A DNA stretch of 64,000 nucleotides from Lactobacillus sp. ESL0677. Lineage in GTDB: Bacteria; Bacillota; Bacilli; Lactobacillales; Lactobacillaceae. How positions within the stretch are numbered: the first letter of the stretch is position 1; every line of letters starts with the position of its first letter. Positions 37,041 to 48,152 of the stretch are shown in pieces. The stretch lies in the NCBI RefSeq assembly GCF_029392875.1, contig NZ_CP113946.1, positions 558,001 to 622,000 on the forward strand, written 5' to 3'. The position numbers were made by a program, and so were the translations under genes. The notes beneath the pieces are model-generated. The model saw nothing but the letters and a program-made list of their open reading frames with translations, was not told the DNA's origin and ran no database searches.

Positions 37041-39083
37041 ATGATTAAGCGACAAGAAAAGCGTAAATTTGAACTTGTATCTAAATTTCAGCCTGCTGGC
37101 GACCAAGAGCAGGCGATTCAGCAGCTAACTCAGGGCTTTAAGAAGGGCGATAAGGAGCAAATTCTTGAAGGGGCAACTGGTACTGGTAAGACCTTCACGA
37201 TGGCGAATATTATTGCTAATTTAAATAAGCCAACTTTAGTTATTTCTCACAATAAAACATTGGTGGGTCAATTGTACGGTGAGTTTAAAGAATTTTTCCC
37301 GCATAATGCTGTTGACTACTTCGTGTCTTACTATGATTATTACCAGCCTGAAGCCTATGTGCCACAGTCTGACACTTATATTGAAAAAGACTCGGCAATT
37401 AATGACGAGATTGACCAGCTGCGCCACCAGGCGACTAGCGATCTGATGGAACGTAACGATGTGATTGTTGTAGCCTCGGTTTCTTGTATCTACGGTTTAG
37501 GTGACCCGCATGAGTATGCCGCTAGTGTGATTACCGTGCATGAGGGCGAAGAATACGAGCGCAATACTCTGCTGCGTGATTTGGTAAATATTCAATATGA
37601 CCGCAATGATATTGACTTTCAACGTGGGCGTTTTCGTGTGCGTGGTGATAGTGTGGAAGTTTTTCCAGCTGGTAATTCCAACCATGCATACCGGATTGAA
37701 TTTTTCGGTGATGAAATTGACCGGATTGTGGAAGTTGATGCGTTAACCGGTGAAGTAATTGGCGAACGTGAAAGTATTTCATTGTTTCCCGCGACCCACT
37801 TTATGACTAACGATGAGCAGATGCGGCGCGCGCTTAAGTTAATTTCACAAGAAATGAAATTGCAGGTAAAAGAATTCGAGGGTGAAGGCAAATTACTGGA
37901 AGCCGAGCGGATTAAGCAACGCACGACCTATGACATGGAAATGATGAGTGAGGTTGGCTATACAAACGGAATTGAAAATTACTCGCGCCACATGGAAGGT
38001 CGTAAGGAAGGCGAACCACCGTATACGCTGCTTGACTTCTTTCCTGATGACTTTTTGATTTTGATTGACGAGTCGCACGCCACAATGCCAGAAATCCGGG
38101 CAATGTATAATGGCGACCGTAATCGAAAAAAGACCTTGATTGACTATGGTTTTCGTTTGCCATCAGCGCTTGATAACAGACCGTTAAAATTGCAGGAATT
38201 TGAAAAGCACGTTAACCAAATTTTGTATGTGTCGGCAACGCCGGGGGATTACGAATTAGCGCGCACACCGCATAAGGTTGAGCAGATTATCAGACCAACG
38301 GGATTGCTAGACCCTAAGATTGAGGTTCGACCGATTGAGGGGCAAATTGATGACTTGGTAGCGGAAATTAATAAGCGTATTGACCATCATGAGCGGGTTT
38401 TTGTGACAACATTAACCAAAAAGATGGCGGAGGACTTGACTGATTATCTCAAGGACTTGGGAATTAAGGTCCAATACCTGCATTCAGATGTTAAAACTTT
38501 GGAGCGAATGCAGATTTTGCGTGACTTACGACTAGGAAAATATGATGTATTAATTGGTATCAACTTGCTGCGCGAAGGAATTGACGTGCCCGAGGTTTCC
38601 TTGGTAGCAATTTTGGATGCGGACAAAGAAGGCTTTTTGCGGGCTTATCGACCGTTAGTTCAGACGATGGGTCGAGCTTCACGTAACCAAAATGGTGAGG
38701 TTATCATGTATGCCGATTCGATTACTGATTCCATGCGGGAAGCAATTGAGGCAACGCAAAGACGGCGGAAGCTGCAGATTGCTTTTAATGAAGAACATGG
38801 TATCACACCGACAACAATTGTGAAGCCGATTCGGGATGCCATTTCAGCAATCAAGACGGCGGATGATGTGCCTGACAGTGATAGCTTTGCGGATCTTAAC
38901 TTTGATGAGTTGACTGCTAAACAGAAGAAGACAATGATTTCTGATTTGCGCAAGCAAATGCAAGATGCCGCTAAGAAGCTGGACTTTGAAGGGGCAGCAA
39001 CCTTGCGGGATGCAATTATGGAATTAGAAAATTCGACGAGAAAACCGATTAAGAAAAAGGGAAAAACATTAAATGGTAAATGA
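37041..39083 (+). CDS. uvrB: UvrABC system protein B, 680 aa
   Basis: Damage-verifying helicase-like subunit of nucleotide excision repair. Walker A GATGTGKT at 44-51, beta-hairpin [21 protein letters not shown] (split here as family motif), [10 protein letters not shown], helicase C-domain [13 protein letters not shown] and C-terminal UVR domain ([18 protein letters not shown]) for UvrC contact. The frame extends to 37002 through the leader hairpin, but ATG 37041 with GAGGAG seven bases upstream is the real start. Overlaps uvrA by 11 bases. Confidence 0.97.
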   Translation: MIKRQEKRKFELVSKFQPAGDQEQAIQQLTQGFKKGDKEQILEGATGTGKTFTMANIIANLNKPTLVISHNKTLVGQLYGEFKEFFPHNAVDYFVSYYDYYQPEAYVPQSDTYIEKDSAINDEIDQLRHQATSDLMERNDVIVVASVSCIYGLGDPHEYAASVITVHEGEEYERNTLLRDLVNIQYDRNDIDFQRGRFRVRGDSVEVFPAGNSNHAYRIEFFGDEIDRIVEVDALTGEVIGERESISLFPATHFMTNDEQMRRALKLISQEMKLQVKEFEGEGKLLEAERIKQRTTYDMEMMSEVGYTNGIENYSRHMEGRKEGEPPYTLLDFFPDDFLILIDESHATMPEIRAMYNGDRNRKKTLIDYGFRLPSALDNRPLKLQEFEKHVNQILYVSATPGDYELARTPHKVEQIIRPTGLLDPKIEVRPIEGQIDDLVAEINKRIDHHERVFVTTLTKKMAEDLTDYLKDLGIKVQYLHSDVKTLERMQILRDLRLGKYDVLIGINLLREGIDVPEVSLVAILDADKEGFLRAYRPLVQTMGRASRNQNGEVIMYADSITDSMREAIEATQRRRKLQIAFNEEHGITPTTIVKPIRDAISAIKTADDVPDSDSFADLNFDELTAKQKKTMISDLRKQMQDAAKKLDFEGAATLRDAIMELENSTRKPIKKKGKTLNGK

Positions 39084-41928
39084 TAAAATCGTTATCCGTG
39101 GTGCGCGTGAGCACAATCTCAAGGATATTAATTTAACAATTCCAAAGGATAAACTAGTGGTCATCACTGGTTTGTCAGGTTCCGGTAAGAGTTCACTGGC
39201 CTTTGATACGCTTTATGCCGAAGGTCGCAGACGCTATGTGCAGTCACTATCTAGTTATGCCCGACAATTTTTGGGACAAATGGATAAGCCTGATGTCGAC
39301 TCTATTGACGGTTTGAACCCAGCAATTTCAATTGACCAAAAAACGACGTCGCATAACCCGCGTTCAACAGTTGGAACGGTTACTGAAATCAACGATTATC
39401 TGCGGTTATTATGGGCGCGTGTTGGGCACCCAATCTGTCCTAACGATGGGACGTTAATTGAACGGCAATCAGCGCAACAGATGGTTGATCGCATTTTAAG
39501 CCTGCCCGAGCGAAGTAAAATTCAATTGTTCGCACCAGTTGTGCGGGCAAAGCGTGGCGAGCATAAGGAAGTCTTCAAGCGTGTTCAACGGGCTGGCTAC
39601 GTGCGGGTCATTGTTGATGGTGAGATGCATGAAATTGGTGAAGACTTCAATTTAGCCAAGAATAAGCGGCATACGATTGACATTGTGGTTGACAGGTTAA
39701 TTGTTAAAGAAGGAATTCGTTCGCGATTATTTGATTCTGTTGAGGCGGCTCTGCGTCTGTCTGATGGCTACATGAACGTTGACGTCATTGGGAATACTAT
39801 GTTGAACTTTTCGGAATATTATGCTTGTCCTAAGTGTGGTTTTACGGTTGGCGAAATGGAGCCGCGGCTCTTCTCTTTTAATGCGCCGTTTGGAGCTTGT
39901 CCTGATTGTGATGGCCTCGGGGTCAAGCTGTCAGTTGACAAGGATTTGGTGGTTCCTGATAAAAGTAAGACTTTGGCTGAAGGCGCAATTGCACCGTGGA
40001 AAAATTCTAAATATTACGGTGAAATGCTGGCTCAAGCCTGCGATGCATTAAAAATCCCGCTGAATAAGCCATTTTCAAAATTAACTAAAAAACAGCAAGA
40101 GACAATTTTACACGGCTCAACGAAAGAAATTAAGTTTCACGTTACCGGTGATTTTGGCGTTAACGATACCACGGCACCGTTTGAAGGCGCGATGGAAAAT
40201 GTTGAAAGGCGTTATAAACATCCAATGTCGAAATTCATGCGTGATGTGATGGGCAAGTATATGACCGAACTTACTTGTTCAACCTGCCACGGTAAACGCC
40301 TTAATGAAAAAGCATTGGCTGTTAAAGTGATGGGCAAGGATATTGCCGAAGCTTCAGAACTCGCAATCAACAAGGCACTAGACTTCTTTAACGGGGTTAA
40401 GTTTGATGAGCAAGAAACAATTATTGCCAAGCCAATTTTGAAAGAAGTCCGTGATCGTCTGACCTTTTTAAACAGTGTGGGCTTAGATTACTTAACTTTA
40501 TCGCGATCAGCCAATACTTTATCAGGTGGGGAAGCACAGCGAATCCGCTTGGCAACACAGATTGGCTCCAATTTATCGGGAGTTATGTATGTCCTTGATG
40601 AGCCATCGATTGGGTTGCACCAACGTGATAATGATCGCTTAATTACTGCTTTAAAACGAATGCGCGACTTAGGTAACTCTCTGATTGTGGTTGAGCATGA
40701 TGATGAAACAATGCGCCAGGCCGATTATCTGATTGATATGGGACCTGGTGCTGGGACCTATGGCGGTGAAGTAATGGCTGCTGGGACACCGCAAGAAGTT
40801 GAAGAAAATCCTCAATCGCTGACCGGACAGTATTTAACTGGTAAAAAGTTTGTCCCTGTTCCTTTAAAACGGCGCAAGGGTAACGGTAATAAGATTACTA
40901 TTACGGGTGCTGCCGAAAATAATCTGAAAAATATTAAGGTTGATTTTCCTTTAGGCAAATTTATCGTAGTCAGTGGTGTGTCAGGTTCTGGTAAATCCAC
41001 GTTAATTAACATGATTTTAAAACGGGCACTGGCGCAAAAATTAAATCGCAATCAGACTAAGCCAGGTAAGTACAAGAGTATCAGTGGCTATAAGAATATT
41101 GAAAAAATCATTGATATTGACCAAAGCCCGATTGGTCGAACACCACGCAGTAATCCGGCAACCTATACCAGTGTTTTTGATGATATTCGGACGCTGTTTG
41201 CCCAAACTAATGAGGCCAAATTACGGGGCTACACCAAAGCACGTTTCTCGTTTAACGTCAAGGGTGGTCGGTGTGAAGCCTGTCATGGTGATGGAATTAT
41301 CAAGATTGAAATGAACTTTTTGCCAGATGTTTATGTACCGTGTGAGGTTTGTCACGGTAGTCGTTATAATTCGGAAACTCTAGAAGTTACATACCGGAAG
41401 AAAAATATTGCTCAAGTGCTGGATATGACGATTAGCGAAGCCTGCGACTTCTTTAAGAATATTCCTAAGATTGCCCGCAAGTTACAGACAATTGTTGATG
41501 TGGGTCTAGGCTACGTTAAGTTAGGTCAATCGGCAACAACTTTGTCTGGTGGGGAAGCTCAACGGATGAAACTTGCGGCTGAATTGCAAAAGTTGTCGAC
41601 GGGCAAGAACTTTTATATTCTTGATGAGCCGACAACTGGGCTCCACACGGATGATATTAAGCGGTTGCTTGAGGTTTTACAACGGCTAGTTGATGAGGGC
41701 AATACCGTTTTAATTATTGAGCACAACCTTGATGTCATTAAAAATGCTGACTGGCTAATCGATCTTGGCCCTGAAGGCGGCGAAGGCGGCGGTAATATTG
41801 TTGCTACAGGTACTCCTGAGCAAGTTGCGGAAGTAGAAAATAGTTATACTGGACAATACCTCAAGCCAGTGTTGGTGCGGGATACAAAGCTAACAAAATT
41901 AGCAGCAAAAAAAAGAAAAGTTAAATAG
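39073..41928 (+). CDS. uvrA: UvrABC system protein A, 951 aa
   Basis: Damage-sensing ABC ATPase dimer of excision repair. Two nucleotide-binding sites (GLSGSGKS near 31-38 and GVSGSGKS near 635-642), two signature motifs ([12 protein letters not shown] and [12 protein letters not shown]) and zinc modules CPKC...CPDC and CEAC...CEVC. The Lys-rich C-terminus is normal. Translationally coupled to uvrB. Confidence 0.97.
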   Translation: MVNDKIVIRGAREHNLKDINLTIPKDKLVVITGLSGSGKSSLAFDTLYAEGRRRYVQSLSSYARQFLGQMDKPDVDSIDGLNPAISIDQKTTSHNPRSTVGTVTEINDYLRLLWARVGHPICPNDGTLIERQSAQQMVDRILSLPERSKIQLFAPVVRAKRGEHKEVFKRVQRAGYVRVIVDGEMHEIGEDFNLAKNKRHTIDIVVDRLIVKEGIRSRLFDSVEAALRLSDGYMNVDVIGNTMLNFSEYYACPKCGFTVGEMEPRLFSFNAPFGACPDCDGLGVKLSVDKDLVVPDKSKTLAEGAIAPWKNSKYYGEMLAQACDALKIPLNKPFSKLTKKQQETILHGSTKEIKFHVTGDFGVNDTTAPFEGAMENVERRYKHPMSKFMRDVMGKYMTELTCSTCHGKRLNEKALAVKVMGKDIAEASELAINKALDFFNGVKFDEQETIIAKPILKEVRDRLTFLNSVGLDYLTLSRSANTLSGGEAQRIRLATQIGSNLSGVMYVLDEPSIGLHQRDNDRLITALKRMRDLGNSLIVVEHDDETMRQADYLIDMGPGAGTYGGEVMAAGTPQEVEENPQSLTGQYLTGKKFVPVPLKRRKGNGNKITITGAAENNLKNIKVDFPLGKFIVVSGVSGSGKSTLINMILKRALAQKLNRNQTKPGKYKSISGYKNIEKIIDIDQSPIGRTPRSNPATYTSVFDDIRTLFAQTNEAKLRGYTKARFSFNVKGGRCEACHGDGIIKIEMNFLPDVYVPCEVCHGSRYNSETLEVTYRKKNIAQVLDMTISEACDFFKNIPKIARKLQTIVDVGLGYVKLGQSATTLSGGEAQRMKLAAELQKLSTGKNFYILDEPTTGLHTDDIKRLLEVLQRLVDEGNTVLIIEHNLDVIKNADWLIDLGPEGGEGGGNIVATGTPEQVAEVENSYTGQYLKPVLVRDTKLTKLAAKKRKVK

Positions 41929-41979
41929 CATTTAATTATTTGTTCAGAAGTGTACAATAAAGCACAAGGAGGACTGAAA

Positions 41980-42522
41980 ATGGATAATTTTTCTAGTTAC
42001 AGAGAACATCGCGGCTTTGATTGGGCTGCATTTCTTGCAGGTATTTTAATGATTGTGGCGGGTTTGTTCCTGCTACGTCATCCGGGTAAGGCATTGCATG
42101 CCTTTGTTTTGTTGTTTGCTATTTTGTCGATTGTCCAAGGATTTGTGTGGCTTGCGTTTTATAGTCATTTTCACTATTATATTTCCCTGAGCTGGATGTC
42201 GATTGTATCTGGGGTGCTAGATATCTTAGTTGGTATTTTGTTTCTATATTCATACGATGCCGCTGGGTTAACGCTGGCATACTTGTTTGCAATTTGGTTT
42301 TTGTTTGATTCCATTTCCGGCATTATCGTTTCGTGGCATATGCGCAACCTCTCGCGCTTTTATTTCTGGTTTAGCCTGATTTTAAATATTTTTGGCTTGC
42401 TAATTGCAATTAGTCTAATGTTTAATCCGGCATTATCGGCATTGACCTTGATTTGGCTGATTTCATTCTGGCTATTAATTTTTGGGGTTAATGAAATTGT
42501 TGTGGCTTTTGCCCGCAGATAA
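41980..42522 (+). CDS. HdeD/DUF308 family membrane protein, 180 aa
   Basis: Six short hydrophobic helices with the DUF308 internal duplication (GILMIVAGLFLLRHPG and SGVLDILVGILFLY). The E. coli HdeD relative is linked to acid resistance, but function in lactobacilli is unknown. ATG 41980 with AAGGAGG six bases upstream is used rather than the frame opening at 41950. Probably expressed with uvrA or from a nearby promoter; ends at a terminator. Confidence 0.8.
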   Translation: MDNFSSYREHRGFDWAAFLAGILMIVAGLFLLRHPGKALHAFVLLFAILSIVQGFVWLAFYSHFHYYISLSWMSIVSGVLDILVGILFLYSYDAAGLTLAYLFAIWFLFDSISGIIVSWHMRNLSRFYFWFSLILNIFGLLIAISLMFNPALSALTLIWLISFWLLIFGVNEIVVAFARR

Positions 42523-42533
42523 TTAATAATGAT

Positions 42534-42563
42534 TAAAAAGAGTCCGTTAAGGACTTTTTTTAT
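42534..42563 (+). terminator. Terminator before rapZ
   Basis: AAAAAGAGTCC / GGACTTTTTTT stem with GTTAA loop. Confidence 0.8.
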
Positions 42564-42592
42564 TGGTTAAAAGGGTTATGAAACACCCGGTA

Positions 42593-42601
42593 TGCTATAA
42601 T
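42593..42601 (+). promoter_or_regulatory. Extended -10 promoter for rapZ-yvcK-whiA
   Basis: TGCTATAAT (42593-42601), 25 bases before the rapZ ATG; no good -35, as usual with extended -10 promoters. Confidence 0.6.
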
Positions 42602-42625
42602 TTAGATGATGGGAGGCTGGCTAAA

Positions 42626-43504
42626 ATGGCTGACAAGAAAAAGCAATTGTTAATTGTCACAGGCATGAGTGGCGCCGGTAAAACGGTGACGGCGCATGCT
42701 TTAGAGGATATGGGCTATTTTGTGGTCGATAATTTGCCGCCAACGCTTCTGGGGAGTTTTTGGGATTTGATTGTAAATTCTGATGATTTCACAAAAGTTG
42801 CGGTTGTGATTGATTTACGGGTGAAAAATTTTTACCGTGATTTGCTTGATGAGGTTAATTCATTAGAAGACAACGGAACTGTGCAGACGACAATCGTCTT
42901 TTTGGATGCGTCAAACGATACATTGGTTGCGCGGTATAAGGAAACACGCAGGCTGCCGCCGCTTGCCAGTAGTGGCCGTTTGCTTGACGGGATTGAGCAA
43001 GAACGGCAAATTTTAACCGGAATCCGCAATCGCGCGAACTATATTATTGATACTTCTGAGTTAACGACTAAGCAGCTAAAACAAAAGTTGCTTAAAGAAT
43101 TTAGCGATCGGCAAAGGCAGCCATTTTCGATTGAAGTGATGTCATTTGGCTTTAAGTATGGGATGCCAATCGATGCCGATATTGTAATGGACGTGCGTTT
43201 TTTGCCGAATCCATTTTATATACCAAAATTGCGGCCGTTTACCGGTTTAGACAAGCGGGTCTTTGATTACGTGATGGATAAAGAGACAACGCAGACCTTT
43301 TATGTGAAATTGCTTGACCTCTTAAAAATTGCTTTGCCCGGTTATATTAAAGAAGGCAAGGAAAAACTGACAATTGCGATTGGCTGCACGGGTGGTCAAC
43401 ACCGCAGCGTGGCGATTGCCCAGCAACTAGCCCGTGATTTAACTAAAGGCGGTTATCAGGTAGATATTACGCATCGTGAAATCAGTCGCTACACTAGAAA
43501 ATAG
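42626..43504 (+). CDS. rapZ: RNase adapter/nucleotide-binding protein RapZ (YvcJ), 292 aa
   Basis: P-loop protein with Walker A GMSGAGKT at 13-20, the family stretch MGYFVVDNLPPTLL, RRLPPLASSGRLLDGI, SFGFKYGMPIDADIVMDVRFLPNP and C-terminal GCTGGQHRSVAIAQQLA. E. coli RapZ guides decay of GlmZ; in Firmicutes YvcJ affects competence and has GTPase/ATPase activity. ATG 42626 with GGGAGG fits; the frame upstream of it is non-coding. First of three coupled genes. Confidence 0.94.
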   Translation: MADKKKQLLIVTGMSGAGKTVTAHALEDMGYFVVDNLPPTLLGSFWDLIVNSDDFTKVAVVIDLRVKNFYRDLLDEVNSLEDNGTVQTTIVFLDASNDTLVARYKETRRLPPLASSGRLLDGIEQERQILTGIRNRANYIIDTSELTTKQLKQKLLKEFSDRQRQPFSIEVMSFGFKYGMPIDADIVMDVRFLPNPFYIPKLRPFTGLDKRVFDYVMDKETTQTFYVKLLDLLKIALPGYIKEGKEKLTIAIGCTGGQHRSVAIAQQLARDLTKGGYQVDITHREISRYTRK

Positions 43505-43513
43505 GTGAATTAA

Positions 43514-44551
43514 ATGGCGTATGGAGAAGGAAAAATTATCCGGGTAATTAAAAGTAGACGTCCTAAAGTCGTAGTTATTGGCGGCGGGACTGGCTTACCC
43601 GTAATTTTAAATGCATTAAAGGACCAGAATGCCGAAATCACGGCAATTGTGACCGTTTCGGATGATGGTGGGTCGTCAGGTTCAATTCGCAACTTTATTA
43701 ATGTTGTGCCGCCCGGTGATATTCGTAATGTGCTAGTGGCTCTAAGTGATATTTCGCAAGAAGAGAAAAATATTTTTCAATACCGGTTTGATTCGTCAGA
43801 CTCATTCTTTTCCGGCCATGCCATCGGTAATCTGATTATTGCAGCGCTAAATGAAATGCACGGCAATATCTTTGACGCAGTGCAGTCTTTATCCAAAATG
43901 ATGCACGTTGATGGCCATGTTTTTCCTGCATCGAATGAACCTTTGACCTTAAATGCGGAATTTATTGATAGTACCAAGCAAGCTGGTGAAAAGGAAATCA
44001 CTGATAAAGATAAGCGAATTAAACGCGTTTGGGTGACGGACACCAATTCTGATGATAAGCCGGAAGCGGTTTTACCGGTTTTGGCTTCCGTGATGCAGGC
44101 AGATGCTGTTGTATTGGGCCCAGGTAGTTTATTTACGTCAATTTTGCCTAATTTGATGATTCCGAATCTTGGTCAAGCGGTGCGCGAAACCAGTGCGGAA
44201 GTGATTTATATTTGTAATATTATGACGCAGTTGGGTGAGACCGATCATTTTTCTGATAGTGAGCACGTTGCGGTCATTAATAACCATCTTGGTGGCAATT
44301 ATATTGATACAACGCTGGTTAATGGTGCCAAAATCGATATGAGCAAGTTTAATCCAGCAGATTACGATGCATACTTGGAACCTGTTAAGAATGACTTTGC
44401 GGGCTTGCGAGCTCAAGGCAGTCGCGTGATTACCGATGATTTCATTGACCAGCGCAGTGGTCTGGTCTTTCATGATGGTAAAAAGGTGGCGCGTGAGATT
44501 ATCAGTTTGGCGTATGAAGCAATGTCCCGCAGAAAGAGGACCGATAAGTAA
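43514..44551 (+). CDS. yvcK: Gluconeogenesis factor YvcK (CofD-like), 345 aa
   Basis: Cytoplasmic protein of the CofD/2-phospho-lactate transferase fold: [38 protein letters not shown] and [10 protein letters not shown] are conserved. In Bacillus and relatives it binds UDP-sugars and is needed for growth on gluconeogenic carbon and for cell shape. It lies between rapZ and whiA; the stop overlaps the whiA ATG by one base. Confidence 0.94.
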   Translation: MAYGEGKIIRVIKSRRPKVVVIGGGTGLPVILNALKDQNAEITAIVTVSDDGGSSGSIRNFINVVPPGDIRNVLVALSDISQEEKNIFQYRFDSSDSFFSGHAIGNLIIAALNEMHGNIFDAVQSLSKMMHVDGHVFPASNEPLTLNAEFIDSTKQAGEKEITDKDKRIKRVWVTDTNSDDKPEAVLPVLASVMQADAVVLGPGSLFTSILPNLMIPNLGQAVRETSAEVIYICNIMTQLGETDHFSDSEHVAVINNHLGGNYIDTTLVNGAKIDMSKFNPADYDAYLEPVKNDFAGLRAQGSRVITDDFIDQRSGLVFHDGKKVAREIISLAYEAMSRRKRTDK

Positions 44552-45486
44552 TGGCAAGTTATGCGAGTAATGTTAAAAAGGAATTGACGGCATTGCCAAT
44601 TCATCCCGAGCATGCGAAAGCAGAGCTGGCGGCATTTTTGCGAATGAATGGTGTGTTAAACTTTCACGATCATCAGTTTAGTTTGGATATTACCACAGAA
44701 AATCCGGCGATTGCGCGGCGGATTTTTTCCTTGATTAAAACCGCTTATCGCGTTGAGCCGCTGCTCATCGTGTCACGCAAGATGAAATTGAAGAAGAATA
44801 ACCAATACCTTGTTCGCCTGCAAAATCATGTCCGTGAAATTTTAACCAATTTGGAGATTTTATCTGCGGAATCAGGCTTACTGACGCGAATTCCTAAGCG
44901 AATTATTACCTCTAAGGAAGGTGCAATGTCGTATTTGCGTGGTGCATTTTTGGCCAGCGGCAGCGTCAACAATCCCGAGACTAGTCGTTATCATCTGGAA
45001 ATTTATTCAGCTTATGAAGATCATAATGATGATTTGCTGGAATTAATGAACCATTATTTTTTCTTGAATGCAAAAACAACTAAACGCAGGCGTGGATTTA
45101 TTGTTTATCTCAAGGAAGCAGAAAAAATTGGTGATTTTCTTCATATTGTGGGCGCGTTGAATGCCATGCTAGCGTTTGAAGATTTACGGATTATGCGTGA
45201 TATGCGCAACTCTGTTAATCGGCTGGTCAACTGCGATACAGCTAATTTGAAAAAAACAGCAACAGCAGCTGCCAAGCAGGTTGAAGATATTGAATTGATT
45301 GAACGCAAGAAGGGACTAGATACATTACCGGAAAAGTTGCGTGACCTGGCGCAGTTGCGGTTAACTAATCCAGAGTTATCATTAAAGGAGCTGGCAGAGC
45401 AGGTGCCAGATGGCCCAATTTCAAAATCTGGTGTTAATCACCGACTTAAAAAATTGCACGAGTTAGCAGAAACCTTAAGACAATAA
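44551..45486 (+). CDS. whiA: Sporulation-type regulator WhiA homologue, 311 aa
   Basis: DNA-binding protein with an N-terminal degenerate LAGLIDADG homing-endonuclease-like fold (about 10-200; KKELTALPI, YLRGAFLASGSVNNPE) and a C-terminal helix-turn-helix (LSLKELAEQVPDGPISKSGVNHRLKKL). In non-sporulating Firmicutes it influences division and nucleoid segregation. Third gene of the rapZ-yvcK-whiA set; ends at a strong terminator. Confidence 0.94.
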   Translation: MASYASNVKKELTALPIHPEHAKAELAAFLRMNGVLNFHDHQFSLDITTENPAIARRIFSLIKTAYRVEPLLIVSRKMKLKKNNQYLVRLQNHVREILTNLEILSAESGLLTRIPKRIITSKEGAMSYLRGAFLASGSVNNPETSRYHLEIYSAYEDHNDDLLELMNHYFFLNAKTTKRRRGFIVYLKEAEKIGDFLHIVGALNAMLAFEDLRIMRDMRNSVNRLVNCDTANLKKTATAAAKQVEDIELIERKKGLDTLPEKLRDLAQLRLTNPELSLKELAEQVPDGPISKSGVNHRLKKLHELAETLRQ

Positions 45487-45521
45487 AAAAGAGTTCATTT
45501 TAAAATGAACTCTTTTTTATT
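45485..45521. terminator. Bidirectional terminator between whiA and clpP
   Basis: A perfect palindromic stem AAAAAAGAGTTCATTTT / AAAATGAACTCTTTTTT between convergent genes. Confidence 0.92.
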
Positions 45522-45530
45522 GTTAAGTAA

Positions 45531-46115
45531 TTACTTTTTCTTGTTAACCATAATTTCGTCAATCAAGCCGTAATCCTTAGCTTCTTGCGCGGTCATGTAG
45601 TTGTCGCGTTCAGTGTCCTTTTGGATTTTGTCTAACGGCTGGCCGGTAGTTTCGTGGATAATGTTGTTAATCTTTTCCCGACTCTTCAAAATTTCAGTAG
45701 CAGCAATTTGAATGTCAGTTTGCTGACCCTGAGCACCACCTAAAGGTTGGTGAATTAAGACTGTCGAGTTTGGCAATGCAAACCGTTTACCTTTGGCACC
45801 ACTAGTAAGTAAGATTGAAGCCATTGAAGCGGCCATCCCGATGGCAATCGTGGAAACGTCGGACTTGATAAAGTTCATTGTATCCATAATTGCCAAGCCT
45901 GAAGTGATTACACCACCGGGTGAGTTAATGTAAAGTGAAATATCTTTGGTGTTGTCTTGAGCATCAAGGAAAAGTAGTTGCGCAATAATCGTATTTGCCA
46001 TATCATCGTTAATTTCGCCACTCAGCATGATAATCCGGTCTTTTAATAACCGCGAATAAATGTCGTATGCACGTTCACCGCGAGCAGTTTGTTCGATAAC
46101 TGTAGGTACAAGCAT
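45531..46115 (-). CDS. clpP: ATP-dependent Clp protease proteolytic subunit, 194 aa
   Basis: Serine protease that forms the tetradecameric chamber served by ClpC/ClpX/ClpE. The catalytic triad is S97 (GMAASMAS), H122 (LIHQPLGG) and D171 (TERDNYM). Length typical. GGAGG precedes the ATG (complement of 46115). Promoter and a CIRCE element lie just upstream, indicating heat-shock control by HrcA. Confidence 0.97.
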   Translation of the reverse strand: MLVPTVIEQTARGERAYDIYSRLLKDRIIMLSGEINDDMANTIIAQLLFLDAQDNTKDISLYINSPGGVITSGLAIMDTMNFIKSDVSTIAIGMAASMASILLTSGAKGKRFALPNSTVLIHQPLGGAQGQQTDIQIAATEILKSREKINNIIHETTGQPLDKIQKDTERDNYMTAQEAKDYGLIDEIMVNKKK

Positions 46116-46146
46116 ATTTCTGCCTCCTAAATTTAAGTTCTAATTA

Positions 46147-46173
46147 TTAGCACTCTAATAAGTACAGTGCTAA
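46147..46173. promoter_or_regulatory. CIRCE element (HrcA operator) upstream of clpP
   Basis: TTAGCACTC (46147-46155), nine-base spacer, CAGTGCTAA (46165-46173). Only the first base of the right arm departs from the consensus inverted repeat. Located over the clpP -10/start region. Confidence 0.88.
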
Positions 46174-46201
46174 TTAAATCACTTACATGGGTGACTGTCA
46201 A
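46173..46201 (-). promoter_or_regulatory. clpP promoter
   Basis: On the minus strand TTGACA (46201-46196), 17-base spacer, TTTAAT (46178-46173). The -10 adjoins the CIRCE element. Confidence 0.8.
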
Positions 46202-46285
46202 TGAAAGTGTATCAATTTTGTATTTTTTGTAACGAGCTTCTTATATTACAATATAGAGAGTATATTAAATTTTGGAGGAAAGATT

Positions 46286-48037
46286 TTGAAGCATTTTAAT
46301 AAAATAGCAACTATTATGACGACTTTGATGCTGGGAGCATCTGTCGCAACTAGCTCCCCTACGGCAGCAGTTTTTGCTGCTACAACTGACTCTGATGCAC
46401 CTGCTTCAGATACCAGTGCAAATTCCAATTCGAATTCTGTGAATAGGCCTGACGACTCAAAGGATACAACTGGCACTAATACACCAGATGCAGATAAGCC
46501 GGCCGATAATACTAAGCCTGATGACACATCGAACGCTGCAGATACTGATAAACCAAAAAAGCATAAAGCTAAGCCAAAGCAAAAGGTTACTGGTTATTCA
46601 ATGATGACCAAGGTTGCTGGTAACAAGAATTATAAGGTTTGGAAGACAGTTTCTGACGGTAAGGTTCACACTAAAGTTGCCGACGGTAAGATTTACCAAT
46701 ACAATCACATTCAGTCAGATCAATTGATTGAGACCAAGAAGGCCCGTTATTGGCGAATTTATGTTGACGGTCGTGAAGTTGGTTATGTCAACGAAAATTA
46801 TTTTGCTAAAAATCAGATTGCAGTACCGAAGACAGTTTCTTTAGTACGGAATGATAACTATGACTTTTTCTCATCTGACGCTATTTCCTATGTTACTAAC
46901 AGCATGGGAACTGTCATTGATAGCAGTCAAGTTAAAATTTCTAAGCAAGACATTTCTTGTAGTAAGGCTAAAACTTATAAAGTTAAATACAGTTATGGCT
47001 CAGCCAAAGCTACAGTTAAGGTAACGGTAAGAAAGAGTACCAGTGAAGGAATTGTTGATCCCAACGATTATGCTTCTGTGACTGGACAACCTGGTACTGA
47101 GGATTATAAGAGCTGGAAAAAGCACTATGGTTCCTCAGTTAATTACATTAGTCCAACTGAGTATACCCCAGAAACTGAGTCTCATACTTTAAGTAGTAAC
47201 GGCTTGACATTGAAGACCAAGTTTTATCAACCAGTGTTACTAAGTGTTAAAGATCCATCCGATGATAACATTAACCGTGTGGGTCATATTCCAGAAGGGA
47301 TGACGGTTTCTAATGGTTGGGCTTACACGAGTTTATTAAGTCACACCAACTTAATGTCAGGACATGTTGTTGGTTATGATTTAAATAAGTTAAAAAGTCC
47401 ATATAATGCTCAGCACCTGCTCGATATGTCGCAAACTGATTTTAATAATTATGTAAAGCATATCAAGGTTAGTCAATATATTCCGATTGGCCACGGTCAA
47501 GCAATGGGCGCAAGCAATAAATATATTTACGTGATTAACAATGATCATACACAAAAGGAAAGTACTGACTCAGTTGAATTGGTACAAATTCGCAAGAGTG
47601 ATATGCAAATTAATAAGATTTGGACTTTTAAGACCTGGATTGGTGACGATTCACAACCGCGTTATTTCCAAAATGGTGTTGTAATGTCTGATACTGACAT
47701 GTACACTGTTTATCACGATGCCAAGAACAAGTGCTATGAGTACTGGGAATTGCAACGCAAAGGTGATAATTGGTACCCAAAGCTTGTTGGTAAGACCAAT
47801 GGTAATTTTGTTAGTAACGGTGCCCCAGTTCAGGGCTTTGCCTATGATCCCGTTAACCAAAGGTTCTACTTGGGCTTTAACGATTTGATCTTTAAGATGA
47901 GTCGCGATGGTGCGATTAAGCAGGCTTACCAATTTGACACTGGTCGTGAGATTGAGGGCATGTCAGTTAGTGATAATCAGTTATACGTTAACTTGGCCCA
48001 ACGTGCAGAATTGTTGGTTAGCATGAATATTAACTAA
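46286..48037 (+). CDS. Secreted protein with SH3-like, Ig-like and C-terminal propeller-like regions, 583 aa (paralogue of 56400-57926)
   Basis: Exported protein of unknown function. TTG 46286 lies eight bases after GGAGG and starts a clear signal peptide (KHFNKIATIMTTLMLGASV, cleavage near AVFA/A). A low-complexity Asp/Thr/Asn/Pro linker (about 34-105) leads to a bacterial SH3-like/wall-binding-like domain (YSMMTKVAGNKNYKVWKT ... YWRIYVDGREVGYVNENYF, 108-175). An Ig-like beta domain follows (178-255), then a large domain (295-583) with repeated beta-hairpin motifs (GHIPEGMTVSNGW, IGHGQAMGAS, EIEGMSVSDNQLYV) suggestive of a beta-propeller. The paralogue downstream has the same architecture. 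No LPxTG anchor. Confidence 0.78.
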   Translation: MKHFNKIATIMTTLMLGASVATSSPTAAVFAATTDSDAPASDTSANSNSNSVNRPDDSKDTTGTNTPDADKPADNTKPDDTSNAADTDKPKKHKAKPKQKVTGYSMMTKVAGNKNYKVWKTVSDGKVHTKVADGKIYQYNHIQSDQLIETKKARYWRIYVDGREVGYVNENYFAKNQIAVPKTVSLVRNDNYDFFSSDAISYVTNSMGTVIDSSQVKISKQDISCSKAKTYKVKYSYGSAKATVKVTVRKSTSEGIVDPNDYASVTGQPGTEDYKSWKKHYGSSVNYISPTEYTPETESHTLSSNGLTLKTKFYQPVLLSVKDPSDDNINRVGHIPEGMTVSNGWAYTSLLSHTNLMSGHVVGYDLNKLKSPYNAQHLLDMSQTDFNNYVKHIKVSQYIPIGHGQAMGASNKYIYVINNDHTQKESTDSVELVQIRKSDMQINKIWTFKTWIGDDSQPRYFQNGVVMSDTDMYTVYHDAKNKCYEYWELQRKGDNWYPKLVGKTNGNFVSNGAPVQGFAYDPVNQRFYLGFNDLIFKMSRDGAIKQAYQFDTGREIEGMSVSDNQLYVNLAQRAELLVSMNIN

Positions 48038-48039
48038 AA

Positions 48040-48068
48040 AAGTAAGAGCTGTAAGCTCTTATTTTTTT
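48040..48068 (+). terminator. Terminator after secreted protein gene
   Basis: AAGTAAGAGCT / AGCTCTTATTTTTTT stem with GTA loop. Confidence 0.85.
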
Positions 48069-48117
48069 GCTTCAATTTATTTGATAGATTAGATAATTGA
48101 TTTTGGAGAAATTAAAA

Positions 48118-48146
48118 TTGTTCGCCTGGTTTCTACATGCTATAAT
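48118..48146 (+). promoter_or_regulatory. Promoter of candidate antisense RNA
   Basis: TTGTTC (48118-48123), 17-base spacer, TATAAT (48141-48146) with TGC extension; it points into the 3' end of the small minus-strand gene. Confidence 0.65.
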
Positions 48147-48152
48147 ATAGCT

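Noticed and set aside
46188..46205. CtsR operator near the clpP promoter
   Set aside because: GGTGAC/TGTCAA words are present, but not as the tandem heptads with correct spacing; most of it is the -35 TTGACA.
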